DNA from: an uncultured Verrucomicrobiota bacterium
GTDB taxonomy: Bacteria; Verrucomicrobiota; Verrucomicrobiia; Limisphaerales; CAIQOK01
DNA length: 32,060 nt
Assembly (NCBI GenBank): GCA_903873415.1
Contig: CAIQOK010000113.1
Location: 1 to 32,060, forward strand
Reading direction: 5' to 3'
In this document: one piece after another, positions 1 to 12,200 of the stretch
How the letters are laid out: every line of letters begins with the position of its first letter
How positions within the stretch are numbered: the stretch's first letter is position 1
Notes under the pieces: generated by a model
What the model saw: the letters and a program-made list of their open reading frames with translations, nothing else
Told to the model about the DNA's origin: nothing
Database searches by the model: none
Translations under genes and position numbers: made by a program

Positions 1-270
1 GGCAGCAGTTCCACTTACGATTTTGATGACTCGGGTTTTGATGGCTCTTTGGGTTATGGCTGTTTCCAAGTTCACAACCTGTCCTCCAATCCGAAGCAGA
101 CGGTCTTTGCATGGAACAACCACGGTTCCTACAATCCGGACATTGGGTTCGGCAATAGCCCCGGCTCCAATCCGGACTGGACTTTCTACGGGCCGATGTC
201 GCGCCTCTCAATTGCCACCTGGAAACTTCAGATCTTCATCGGATCCGGAGCATCCGCCCAGGTGGCGCCC
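1..270 (+). other. End of an unassigned N-proximal beta-rich module of the giant protein
   Basis: This segment precedes the repeat array and differs from everything after it. It carries Trp, Tyr, Phe and Asn residues in motifs such as 'QTVFAWNNHG', 'DIGFGN' and 'DWTFYG', followed by an 'LQIFI' beta strand and a short Gly/Ser/Ala linker. It looks like the last part of a compact carbohydrate-binding or jelly-roll-like module. I recall similar strings in exported Verrucomicrobia and Planctomycetes proteins but cannot name the family. It is truncated by the window edge. Confidence 0.4.
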
Positions 271-3200
271 GCCACTCCCGTGCTCGCCTCCGTTCCAAGT
301 GCATCTCTCCTGACGTATGGCCAGCCCTTGAGCGCCACGCCCCTGAGCGGCGGTTCGGTGACGAACACCTCAGGCGCCGCAGTTCCCGGCACCTTCGCTT
401 TTACTTACCCCTCGGCGTTTCCTTCTGTCGGAACCACGAACGCTTCGGTGACCTTTACTCCTGCGGACACAGCCAGTTACAACACGGTGACGACGACGGT
501 GAGCGTGACGGTGGGGAAGGCGACACCGGCGATAACGACCGTGCCCACGGCGTCGGCTTTGGCGTATGGCCAGGCGCTCAGTGCGTCGGTATTGAGTTCC
601 GGGGTGGCGAGTGTGGCTGGAACGTTTTCGTTCACGACGCCCGCGACGATTCCTGCGGCTGGCACGACGAGCCAGGGGGTGACATTTACTCCTGCGGACA
701 CGGCGAGCTACAACACGGTGACGACGACGGTGAGTGTGACGGTGGGGAAGGCGACGCCGACGATAACGACTGCGCCGACGGCGTCGGCTCTGACGTATGG
801 CCAGGCGCTGAGTGCGTCTTCGCTGAGTTCTGGAGTGGCGAGTGTGGCTGGGACGTTTTCGTTCACGACCCCCGCAACGATTCCTGCGGCTGGCACGACG
901 AGCCAAGGAGTCACGTTCACCCCCTCGGATATAGCGAGCTATAACATAGTGACGACGACGGTGAGTGTGACGGTGGGGAAGGCGACGCCGACGATAACGA
1001 CTGCGCCGACGGCGTCGGTTCTGACGTATGGTCAGGCGCTGAGTTCGTCCACGCTGAGTTCTGGAGTGGCGAGTGTGGCCGGGACGTTTTCGTTCACGAC
1101 CTCCGCGGCGACTCCTGCGGTGGGCACGACAAGCCAAGGGGTTACGTTCACGCCTTTGGACATAGCGAGCTACAACATAGTGACGACGACGGTGAGTGTG
1201 ACGGTGGGGAAGGCGACGCCGACGATAACGACTGTGCCTGTGGCTTCGGCTCTGACGATCGGTCAGGCGCTGAGTGCGTCCACGTTAAGTTCTGGAGTGG
1301 CGAGTGTGGCCGGGACGTTTTCGTTCACGACCCCCTCGACGATTCCTGCGGGTGGCACGACTAGCCAAGGGGTGACCTTTACTCCCGCGAACACGGCGAA
1401 CTACAACACGGTGACGACGACGGTGAATGTGACGGTAATCAAGTCGACGCCGACGATAACGACTGCGCCGACGGCGTCGGCTCTGACGTATGGTCAGGCG
1501 CTGAGTGCCTCCACGTTGAGTTCTGGAGTGGCGAGTGTGGCCGGGACGTTTTCGTTCACAACCCCCGCGACGATTCCTGCGGTCGGCACGACGAGTCAGG
1601 GGGTGACCTTTACTCCTGCGGACGCAGCCAGCTGCAACACGGTGACGACGACGGTGGGCGTAACGGTGGGGAAGGCGACACCGGCGATCACGACCGTGCC
1701 GACGGCGTCGGCTCTGGCGTATGGCCAGGCGCTCAGTGCGTCGGTATTGAGTTCCGGGGTGGCGAGTGTGGAAGGAACGGGTGTGGTTGGAACGTTTGCG
1801 TTCACGACGCCCTCGACGATTCCCGCATTGGGCACGACCAGTCAGGGGGTGACGTTTACTCCTGCGGACACCGGGAGCTACAACACGGTGACGACGACGG
1901 TGAGTGTGACGGTCGGGGCAGCCGGGGTGACGATCACTACGGCTCCTGTGGCGAGCCAGCTCGTGGATGGTCAGGCGCTGAGTGATTCGACTTTGAGCGG
2001 CGGGGTGGCGAGCGTGCCCGGGACTTTTTCTTTCACGATCCCTTTTCTGGTTCCTGCGATTGGGACTTCCAGCCAGAGTGTGACGTTCACACCGACGGCC
2101 TCAGGCAGCTATACCCCCGTAAGTCTTCCGGTCAATGTGACCGTGGTGGCCAAGACGGTTCCGGTCATTAGTGTTCTGCCCACAGCCTCCCTGTTGGGCC
2201 GGGGCCAGGCACTGGGGAACGCATCGTTGAGCGGGGGGGTTGCGAATGTTCCAGGCACATTTGCTTTCAGCAGCCCGGCCGCGGTTCCTCCCACTGGAAC
2301 GAGTAGCCAATCGATCACATTCACCCCTGCGGACTCGGTGCGCTACGCGAGTGTGACCGCCACGGTGGCAGTGACGGCGTCCAAGGAGACGCCGGTGGTG
2401 AGCGTGTTGCCGGCGGCTTCAGAGATCACCTATGGCCAGGCACTAAGCGCATCGGTCTTGCGGGGAGGGACTGCGAATGTGGCTGGGACGTTTGCGTTCA
2501 CCACCGGCTCGATTTTGCCGCCAACCGGTCAGGGCAATCAGAGCGTGACCTTCACCCCTGCCGACACGGTGAATTACAGTACGGTGACGGTTTTGGTGGG
2601 TCTGCTGGTGAACAAGGCCACGCCGCGGATCACTAAAGCGCCTTCGGCCACCTCTCTGGTTTATGGTCAGGCTTTGAGCGCCAGTTCCTTGAGTGGGGGC
2701 ACTGCCAGTGTGGCGGGCAGTTTCGCATTCAGCGACGCGACCCTCATTCCCGCCGCCGGACTGAGCGGCCAGAGTGCGGTGTTTACTCCGACCGATACGG
2801 TCAATTACACCACCGAGTTGACAACGGTAACGGTGTCCGTCTCCAAGGCGACCCCGGTGATCACGGTCGTTCCCACCGCGAGCGACCTGAACTTTGGCCA
2901 GTCTCTGGCCGACTCGGTGTTGCGATCGGGTTCGGCAACTGTTCCGGGGACGTTTGCGTTCCAATATCCAGCCACCAAACCCACTTCCGGGGCCAACGAT
3001 CAGAGTGTGGTGTTCACGCCGGCGGATTTGCTCAATTACAACACCACGAACTTCACCGTCCGGGTGGTGGTGGGTGCCAAGCCCGTGCCGGTGATCAACG
3101 TGATTCCAATGGCCGGCGCGCTGACCTACGGCCAAAGTTTGAATGTCGCGGGTCTCAGCGGCGGTTCGGCCAGTGTGCCCGGAACCTTCACATTCGCCTC

Positions 3201-6200
3201 TCCCGGCACCGTTCCCCAGGCCGGAACTGCCAGCCAGTCGGTGGTTTTCACTCCCAGTGACTCGGCAAACTACGGGTCGGCCTCCCTGAGCGTAAATGTG
3301 ACGGTTGCCAAGGCAACCCCCACTGTGCTGACCTTGCCCGCTGCCTCCTTGATCACTTATGGCCACGCTCTGTCGGCGTCGAGCCTGAGCGGCGGGGCTG
3401 CGAGTGAGTCGGGGGCGTTCGCTTTCGTCTCCCCCTCGCTTCTGCCCCAAGCGGGTGTTGGCAGCCAGAGCATCGTCTTCACCCCGACGGACGGGGCTAA
3501 CTACAATCCTGTCACAACGGTGGTGCCCGTGACGGTGTCGAAGCAAACCCCTGTGTTGCGCACCCAGCCTAGTGCGGACTCTTTGGTGTATGGCGAGAAC
3601 TTCGGCGCCAGCCAGTTGATTGGGGGAAGTGTGGTCAACGCCAGCGGAGTCGCCATTCCGGGTGTGTTTTCGTTCACCGTGCTGGTCGGAGTGCCCAATG
3701 TGGGTGTCACCAACGCCTCTGTAACCTTCACGCCGACGGACTCTGGCAATTACAATCCGGTCATCACTTTGGTCCCAGTCACCGTTGGGGCCCAGTCCAC
3801 CGCGGTGACTTTGGCGCCGACGGCTTCGCCGATTGTCTACGGCCAGACATTCAGCTCATCGGTCCTGTCCGGGGGGCAAGCCACAGACCCCAACGGAGTG
3901 GTCGTGCCCGGGGCGTTCACCTTCACGAGCCCCTCGACGGCACCGGTTGCCGGCACGGCCGCAGCCGCCGTCACATTCACTCCGGACGACAGGCTGCGCT
4001 ACATCGGATCCGCCTCGGCTGTCAGTGTCCCTGTTTCCAAGCAGACCCCGGTTTTGTCGACGCCGCCGACGCCCACGCAAATTGAAAACGGCCAGCCGTT
4101 CAGGGCGTCTTTGCTGAGTGGGGGGGTGGCGCAAAATTCCGCTGGAACTGTTGTGCCCGGGGTCTTCGCCTATGTGCTTTCGGATGCGGTGCCGTTAGTT
4201 GGAACCACAAACGCACCCATCGCGTTCACGCCAACCGACACTGCCAATTACAACCTCAAGAGCAGCACTGTCAGTCTGACTGTGGGTAAAGGCTCCCCCT
4301 TGCTCAAGACCGCTCCGGTTCCCTCTGATCTGACCTACGGCCAGGCGTTAAGTCTCTCGGTGCTGACTGGAGGTAAGACGGTCAACGCGGTGGGGAGCAA
4401 TGTCCCTGGGACATTTACATTCACATCCCCCTCCACGGTCCCTTCAGCCGGAGACGTCACTGTGTCCGTCACGTTTACACCGAGCGACCCGGCCGGCTAC
4501 AAGCTGGCCACCAACGGGGTCGTCATCCATGTCAATCCCGCCACGCCTCGGATCACGGTCAATCCGACACCGTCGACCCTCTACTTCGGGCAGAGCCTGG
4601 GAGACGGGACGTTCAGTGGCGGCACGGTTGTGGACATCAGCGGAAACGCGCTGGCGGGTTATTTTTCGTATACGAGACTGAACTTCCAACCTGCAGTGGG
4701 CTCAGCGAGTACGGCCATTTTGTTTACTCCGACAGGCAACGCAAACTACGCCGCAGCAACCGGGGCGGTGTCGGTGACAACGCAGCGGGGCATCCCCGTG
4801 GTATCAACGCTGCCCACCGCAAGGCAATTGGGCTATGGTCAGCCTCTGAGCTACTCTCTTCTCACCGGTGGGAGGGTGACCAGTTCCGGGGGCCTTACGT
4901 TGGACGGCACTTTCAGTTTTACCTCACCGACTAACGTGCCGAGCGCGTTGGGCGACTCCACCAACAATTTTACGTTCAGCCCGTACGACAATGCTAACTA
5001 TCAACCCATGACGGGCAGAGTTACGGTGGTTGTCGGCAAGGGATCCCCCGTGGTTGCTTCCCTGCCGACTGCCTCCAAGATCACCTACTACCAGCCCTTC
5101 AAACGCTCGACTCTAACCGGGGGCAGCGCGACCAATGCGGCCGGGACGGCGGTATCCGGCACATTCAGCTTTGATGCGCCTAATGGAGTCCCCCAGGCGG
5201 GCACCACAAATGCCATAGTGGTATTCACCCCTGCTGACTCCACAAAATACAATACGTCGACGACCCGGGTTTTTGTGGATGTGAACCAGCAGATTCCAAG
5301 CATTTACATTTTGCCCACGCTGGCCGGGTTGACCTATCCGCAGACCTTCAATAACTCGTCCTTTACCGGCGGGCAGGTGACCAACAGCGTCGAACAGGCG
5401 GGAGTGCCGGTGGCTGGCACCTGGGTGTTCTCCAATCCAGGGGCGAAGACCAATGCGGGAACGTCTCAGGTGTCCGTCATTTTCATTCCAGAGGACTCTG
5501 CCAACTACAATAACGTTTCCGGTTATGCCAGCCTGACTGTGTCAAAGGCGACACCCTTGATCACTTCCGCGGTGAGCGCTTCCTCCCTGAACTACGGCCA
5601 GACGTTGAGTTCCTCGACGCTGAGTGGCGGGCAGGCCAACGTGGCGGGTAGCTTTGCATTCACTACCCCGACCACACTGCCCTCGGTGGGTTCGTCGGTT
5701 CAGGATGTGACCTTCACACCGACGGACTCGGTCAATTACAATACGGCGGCGACAACGGTGACAGTGAGTGTGGGCAAACGAATCGTAGGCATCAAGGTTT
5801 CGCCGACCGCTTCGGGATTGACCTACGGATCGCCGTTCAGCGCGTGCACTTTGTCCACCAGCTCAACAATAGGGGTCGCGACCAATTCGAGCGGAGCCGC
5901 AGTGGCAGGAACCTTTACCTTCACTGCCCCGTCGGGGGTTCCGAATGTGGGCACCACCAATGCGTCGATCGTATTCACACCCACGGACACCACCAATTAT
6001 TTGACGGCGTCGGGGACTGTGAGCGTGGTTGTTTCCAAGCAGGCCGTAGGAATCCAGCTGTATCCCGCCGGCACTGTCAAAGTAAAACTTGCTTTTACAG
6101 CCGCCACATTCAACGGGGGTAATGTGACCAACCTGACCGGTGGAAGTGTTCCCGGAACGTTCTCCTGTGCCAGCACCACCATTGCTAACTCCATTGGGTC

Positions 6201-9200
6201 GTCAAATGTGACCGTCACGTTTACTCCCACTGATGCCGCCAACTACAACACGGTCTCCGCGACGATGTCCATCAAAGTGGTGGCCGAAATTGTCGCTGTT
6301 AAGAACCTGCCATCGCTCTCAGCCATCACTCAAGGCCAGACGGTGAATTCGGCGAACGTAGGCAGTGACGGCGTGGTTACAAATAGCAGCGGCACAGCGG
6401 TCTCCGGCACGTTTGCCTTTTCAACAGCCGTCAAGGCCATCACCCCCGCGGTTTACGGCGTTACCAACATTGACATAATTTGGACCCCTGCGACAGCCAG
6501 CACAAATTATAGCAGTATCACCAATAAGATAGCTCTTCAGGTCAACCCGATAGCGATCTCCTTTAGCACCCTGCCAACAGCGAGCTCTCTCGCTTACCTT
6601 CGTCCTCTCAGTTACGGAAGCCTAAGCGGGACGGTGGTGAAGGATGGGGCCAACACCACGATCCAAGGGACCACGGTATTTACCGCAGCTTCGTCTCTCC
6701 CGGATGCGGGCAGCAGCAGCGTTTCTGTCACCTTTACACCGTCGAACACGAACAGCTATCAGCAAATCAGCACGAACATTACCGTGAGTGTGGCGAAGTC
6801 GACGCCGGTCATTGCGGTCCTCCCGCTGCCGGGACAGCTGGCATACGGCCAAACCTTCAGGAATTCAAACCTGTCGAACGGCACCGCGACAAATATTAAC
6901 GGAGGCACCGTGTCGGGTAGTTTCGCGTATGTCTCCCTAGGGGATGTGCCCTTGGCCGGAGTGACCAATGCTGCGGTGGTGTTCACTCCGTCCGATGGGG
7001 CCAACTATTCCGCGTGCAACGGCACTGTCAGTGTCAATGTCTCCAAGGCGGATCCGTATCTTTACACAACACCAACCGCTTCTAGCCTGGTTTATAGTCA
7101 GCCCTTGAGGGCCTCGGCTCTTACGGGGGGAGTTGTTCGGGGCGCGAAGGAAAATGCCCCGTTCAAAATCAATACAAGCAGTCTAAACGGTTTCCTTAAC
7201 TCTCTTGGCAACGCTGTTCTAAGTGCCTTTCAGCAAGCCGTGAATGCGGACAATCTGGCACTATCGAAAGTGAATGTTGCCGGTGTCTTTTCTTTTGATA
7301 ATCCCTATCAGGTTCCCGGGATGGGGACGACGAATGTTCCCATCACATTTGTTCCAACCGATACCACTAACTACAACAGTATAAAAACCAGCGTGAATGT
7401 CGTCGTGGCCAAGGCGGATTCGCTGGTGGCTATCAGTCCGTTGGCATCGGATATTTACTATCCGCAACCTAATAAAAAATCCCTTCTTACCGGCGGGTTG
7501 GTGACCAATAAGGTTGGCGATGAGATTCTCGGCGATTTCATTTTCACAAGTCCGGATGCCACCAATCAACCCGGCAATCAGAGCTTATCGGTTACGTTTA
7601 TCCCCTCCGACACCACGCACTACAACATGGCTGTGGTGTCGGTGTATATGAATGTTTTCCGGGCAACTTCCGCTATCAGCAACGCGCCGTCGGCCAGTGC
7701 GATTAATTTCGGCCAGGCTCTAAGTAATTCCACCTTGACCGGAGGCAAGGCCGTAGACCAACAGGGAAAACTGTTGGACGGAGGTTTTAGCTTTGTCGAT
7801 GCGACTGTTCGTCCCAGCTCCGGACTCAATTCGGCTGCCGTTCAATTCACCCCGACCGATGCCACCCATTATTCAGGGTTCACCAACAACATCTCTCTGA
7901 TGGTGAACCAAGTGCAGCCGGATCTTACCGCTCCCACTCCGACGGACATCATGTGGGGGCAGAACTTTACCAATTCGAGGCTCATGAATGGGTCTGCTGT
8001 CAACCCCTACAGCAGCGCCGCCGTAGCCGGAACCTTCTCTTTTGTCATCACCAACGGTGTTCCGGAAGTTGGCGACACCAATCTGTCCGTTGTTTTCAAT
8101 CCTGTTGACACCAATAACTACCTGACCAAACGATGTCAGGTAACATTGCATGTCAACCCTCAAACCACCGTTTTGTCGGGGCTCTCAGCGTCTCCTCTCA
8201 ATTACGGCCAGCCCAACAGCTTATCCACCCTGAGTGGCGGGGTGGCCACCAACCTGAGCAAGATCAGTGTGCCCGGACTTTTCGCGTGGACTTACCCCAA
8301 CCAGATCTCCGGCGCAGGTTCAACACCCACATCCGTCACCTTTACACCGGCCGACAGGATCCACTATGCCACCACCACCACCAATGTGCAGTTGATGGTT
8401 TCCAAGGTGACGCCCACAGTCACTGCTCCCGCCTCGTCCACCCTGACTTATGGACAGAGTTACGCCAATTCCACGTTCGCGGGAGGCAATGCGGTCAACC
8501 CATTCAACGGTTTGGCGGTTCCCGGAACCTTTTCGTACCCCGACACCAGCGGGGTTCCATCCGCCGGTACCAACTATCTCTCGGCTCTCTTCACGGCGAC
8601 GGATCAAGTCGACTACAATCAAGCCTCGACTCAGGTTCGGATCATCGTAAACAAGCGGAGTCTGAGTCTGACCGCGCCGGCGGCTGGTGCCATAGGCGTG
8701 GGCCAGCGTTTGGGGGCTTCGGTGCTTTCGGGGGGCTCGGCGATGAATTTGTTCACCCGGGCGAATGTTTCCGGGGTCTTTGCCTTTGTCTATGGCAATG
8801 CGATTCCCGGGGTGGGTGTTACGAATGCACTGGTCCAGTTCACCCCCTCGGACACGGCCAATTTTATTCCCGCTACGGTGTCTGTTCCTGTCACCGTAGG
8901 TAAGCAGATTCCCCTGCTTACCCCGCCCGTTGCCACACCGCTGACTTACGGCTTGGCATTGTCGGCATCCACTCTGCAAGGTGGGACCGCCACCAACGGT
9001 GTCACCGGAGCGAGTGTTCCTGGTGTCTTTACTTTCACCACGCCTGCCACCCGTCCTGGGGCTGGCGTGACCAATGTCGCGGTGACGTTCACCCCCGCCG
9101 ATGCGACCCTGTATGCCCCGGCGACAACGATTGTTTCAGTGACGGTATCCCGACAGACCCCCGTGGTATCGATTCCGCCGTCCGCAAGTGACGTGTCTTT

Positions 9201-12200
9201 CAGCCTGGCTCTTAAAACGTCCCGGCTTACCGGAGGCACCGTCACCAATGCCGACGGCACCGTCCTGTCAGGCTCCTATAGTTTCAGCTTCCCTGATTCG
9301 ATTCCGGACATAGGAACGACGAAAGTGCCCGTCATTTTTCAGGCCGCCGATTCGGGTAACTATGCCCCTGCCGCCGCCTTGGTCAGTGTGTCGGTGATCA
9401 AGGCCACGCCCGTCGTTCAAGCTGCGCCTGCCGGTTCCACGATCACCTACGGTCAGGCCTTCAATCTATCCATATTGAGCGGCGGCTCGGCGACCAATCC
9501 GGCCGGAACAATTGTGTCGGGTCGTTTTTCCTACGCCCTGCCCAACGCAATGCCGCTTGCCGGAATCACGAACATTGGTGTTACTTTCCTTCCCGACGAT
9601 GCCATTCGTTATAACAGTTGCCAGTCTAGCATAAGGCTTTCTGTGGATCGCCAAGGCACCGGTGTTCTGGTCCCGCCCTCCGCTTCGAGCCTTGCCTATG
9701 CCCAACCCTTGGCAGCCTCCAGCTTGACTGGCGGGACGGCCACGAACCGTTCCGGAATCGCCGTTCCGGGCTCCTTTGCATTCACAGCTCCCACCCTTGT
9801 TCCGGATCTGGGTGACACCAATGTGGTGGTCACATTCACTCCGCAAGACACAACCAATTATTATTCCGCCACCGGCACAGTGACCGTGACCTGCGGGGCG
9901 GGTGGCACGGTGGTTGCCGTTCCGCCCTATGCTTCGGGGTTGTTTTACACCCGCGTTCTTGGGGAGTCGTATCTTAGCGGTGGTGCGGCAACCAATTCGG
10001 CAGGCATCATTGTTTCCGGGTCCTTTAGCTTCTACTCCCCCGCGCTTGTGCCGCCGGGAGGAACGAACAACGTCGTTGTTGTTTTCACCCCGGACGACCC
10101 CGCCCATTACCTCAATTCCTTCGGCTCCACCAAGGTGGTGGTCACTCCTCTCAGGACGGCCGTGGCAGTGCGCCCTGTGTCGACCCCGCTGAATTACGGA
10201 TCGACTCTGTCCGCATCGATCCTGAGCGGCGGGGCCGTGACCAATATTTATGGGGACCCGGTGGATGGTGTTTTCCGGTTTTCCAACCCCTCCGCGATCG
10301 CTCCGCTGGGAGTTAATGCCGTGCCCGTCACATTCACTCCAGCGGATGTATACAGTTATATAGCCACTGCAACCACGGCTGATGTCAAGGCGATCGCTTA
10401 CTCGGCCGTTGTGGCTTGGGGGGAGAACGGATCCGGCCAATCCTCCGTTCCGACGTGGCTGCCGGGTTCCACGATGGTGGCAGCCGGCGGCCTGGTTTCA
10501 TCGGTGGTTACCTTTGACGGACGTGTTGTGGTCTGGGGTGATAATTCCTACGGTCAGACCAACGTCCCGCCCGGCTTAGCCAATGTGAAGTCTCTGGCGG
10601 CTGGCTATCTGCATTTGGCCGCGCTGCGGTCGGATGGGACAGTGGTGGCTTGGGGCTACAACGCGTTTGGGCAGACCAATGTTCCTGCGGGGTTGCGCGG
10701 CGTGTCTGCTGTGTCAGCCGGGTATTTCCACACCGTCGCCTTGCAAAGCAACGGCGTGGTTGTCGTTTGGGGAGCGAACGTCAAAGGCCAGACCAATGTG
10801 CCCGCCGGCCTGAGCGGGGTAACCTCCGTGGCCGCCGGGGGTTATCATACCGCCGCTCTCCGTTTGGACGGGTCGGTCGTCCTCTGGGGGGATAACAGCC
10901 GGGGGCAATGCACCCTTCCGCAAGGTCTCGGTGCGGTCAGCGCGATTGCCGCCGGGAACTACTTCACGCTTGCGTTGAGGAGTGACGGAACGGTTTCGGC
11001 CTGGGGCGATAACAGCCGCGGTCAGACCTCGGTCCCGCCGGGGTTGAGCGGGGTGATCGCAATTGCTGCCGGGGGCACATTCGCTCTCGCCTTGAGGTCG
11101 GATGGTTCTGTTGTCGCCTGGGGTGAGAACAGCAGCGGTCAGACTGTCCTGCCAAGTGTGGTTTCCGGCGGTGTGATCGGGATTTCAGCAGGGGACCGGC
11201 ACGCCGTGGCGCTGTGCCGCAATTCCGAAGTTCCCATGATCACAGCTCCTCCTCAGAGCCTGACCCTCAACGTTCTTTCCAATGCCCTGTTCTCCGTCGT
11301 GGCGACCGGCACCGCGCCGCTCAAATACCAGTGGCAGTTCAATGGTGCGCCCATTGCAGGCGCCACCAATTCGACCCTGGCGCTCACCGCCATCACGACC
11401 AATCAAGCCGGGCTGTACAGCGTGACGGTGCAAAATTATTATGACTCGATTACCAGCAGTGGGGCCCGGTTGACTGTCCTGATTCCTCCGTCCCAGCTCG
11501 GTTGGGGTGACAATTCGCGCGGTGCGGCGGCTCTGCCGTCAGACCTGAGCGGGATCTCCTCTTTCTCCGCTGGGGCGGGTTTCTCGGTGGCGCTTAAGGG
11601 TGATGGGACCGTTCGGGCTTGGGGTGACAACAGCTATGGTCAGACCAATGTTCCCGCCGGTCTGAACAACGTCTCCGCCGTCTCGGCTGGTTACGGTCAT
11701 GTGTTGGCGCTGCTGACCAACGGCACGGTTCGGGCCTGGGGCTACAACCTGCTGGGCCAGACGAATGTTCCTGCGGGATTATCGGGAGTGATGCGGGTTG
11801 CGGCGGGGTATTTCTATTCTGCGGTGCTTCTCAGCAACGGCACGGTGACTGTCTGGGGCGACAAGTCTCATGGCCAGACCAATTGGCCCTCGGGCCTTTC
11901 CGGTGTCACCGCTCTGGCGGCCGGCGGGTATCATCTGGCCGCCCTACGGCTCGATGGCACGGTGGTGGCGTGGGGAGACAACACACGGGGACAGGCGACG
12001 GTGCCTACGGGTCTGAATGGGGTGGTGGCTTTGGCGGCCGGAGAGTTTTTCACCTTGGCCTTGAAGGCGGACGGGACGGTGACAGCGTGGGGGGACAATT
12101 CCAAGGGCCAGCTTTTGGTGCCTGCCGGGCTGAACGGGGTGGTATCCATCGCCGCCGGCGGGGCTTACGCCTTGGCTCTCAAGTCCGACGGGACAATGGT

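Larger units (their letters stand above)
271..10401 (+). repeat. Array A: 41 tandem Ig-like 'YGQ...FTPxD...NY' domains
   Basis: Hand count gives 41 consecutive domains of about 77-93 residues, each following the plan TPxI..xPTAS.LTYGQ.LS.S.LSGG...PGTF.F...P..GT....VTFTP.D..NY....V.VTV.K. This is the bacterial Ig-like repeat type often seen as 'YGTALSATQLNA...FTPTD' in giant Acidobacteria and Verrucomicrobia proteins. A short subtype without the 'TNxxGxxV' stretch fills domains 2-14 (520 to about 3543); the long subtype makes up domain 1 and nearly all of domains 15-41. Divergence rises away from the near-identical stretch at 520-1920. Likely role: a rigid extended stalk. Family naming is from memory. 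Confidence 0.85.

Noticed and set aside
370-1137. Long minus-strand frame of 255 codons with Arg-rich translation
   Set aside because: It is a shadow of the near-identical 231-nt repeats on the plus strand. Its translation is itself periodic and Arg/His-rich, without a plausible fold.
484-1200. Repeated acg/gac triplets as a possible phase-variation tract
   Set aside because: The triplets encode Thr-Thr-Thr in each domain, occur only three or four times in a row, and would change length in whole codons, so they would not switch the frame.
520-1920. Possible CRISPR or satellite array
   Set aside because: Units are 231 nt, contiguous without unique spacers, and in frame with a long coding sequence. 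They are protein-coding tandem repeats.
2443-3546. Minus-strand frame of 367 codons
   Set aside because: It lies wholly opposite the YGQ-domain array and its composition follows the repeat codons in antisense. No domain or start signal was recognised.
8133-8903. Plus-strand frame of 256 codons in a different phase
   Set aside because: It overlaps the giant gene completely, is low-complexity Arg/Gly/Ser-rich and shows no domain. It is a chance open frame.
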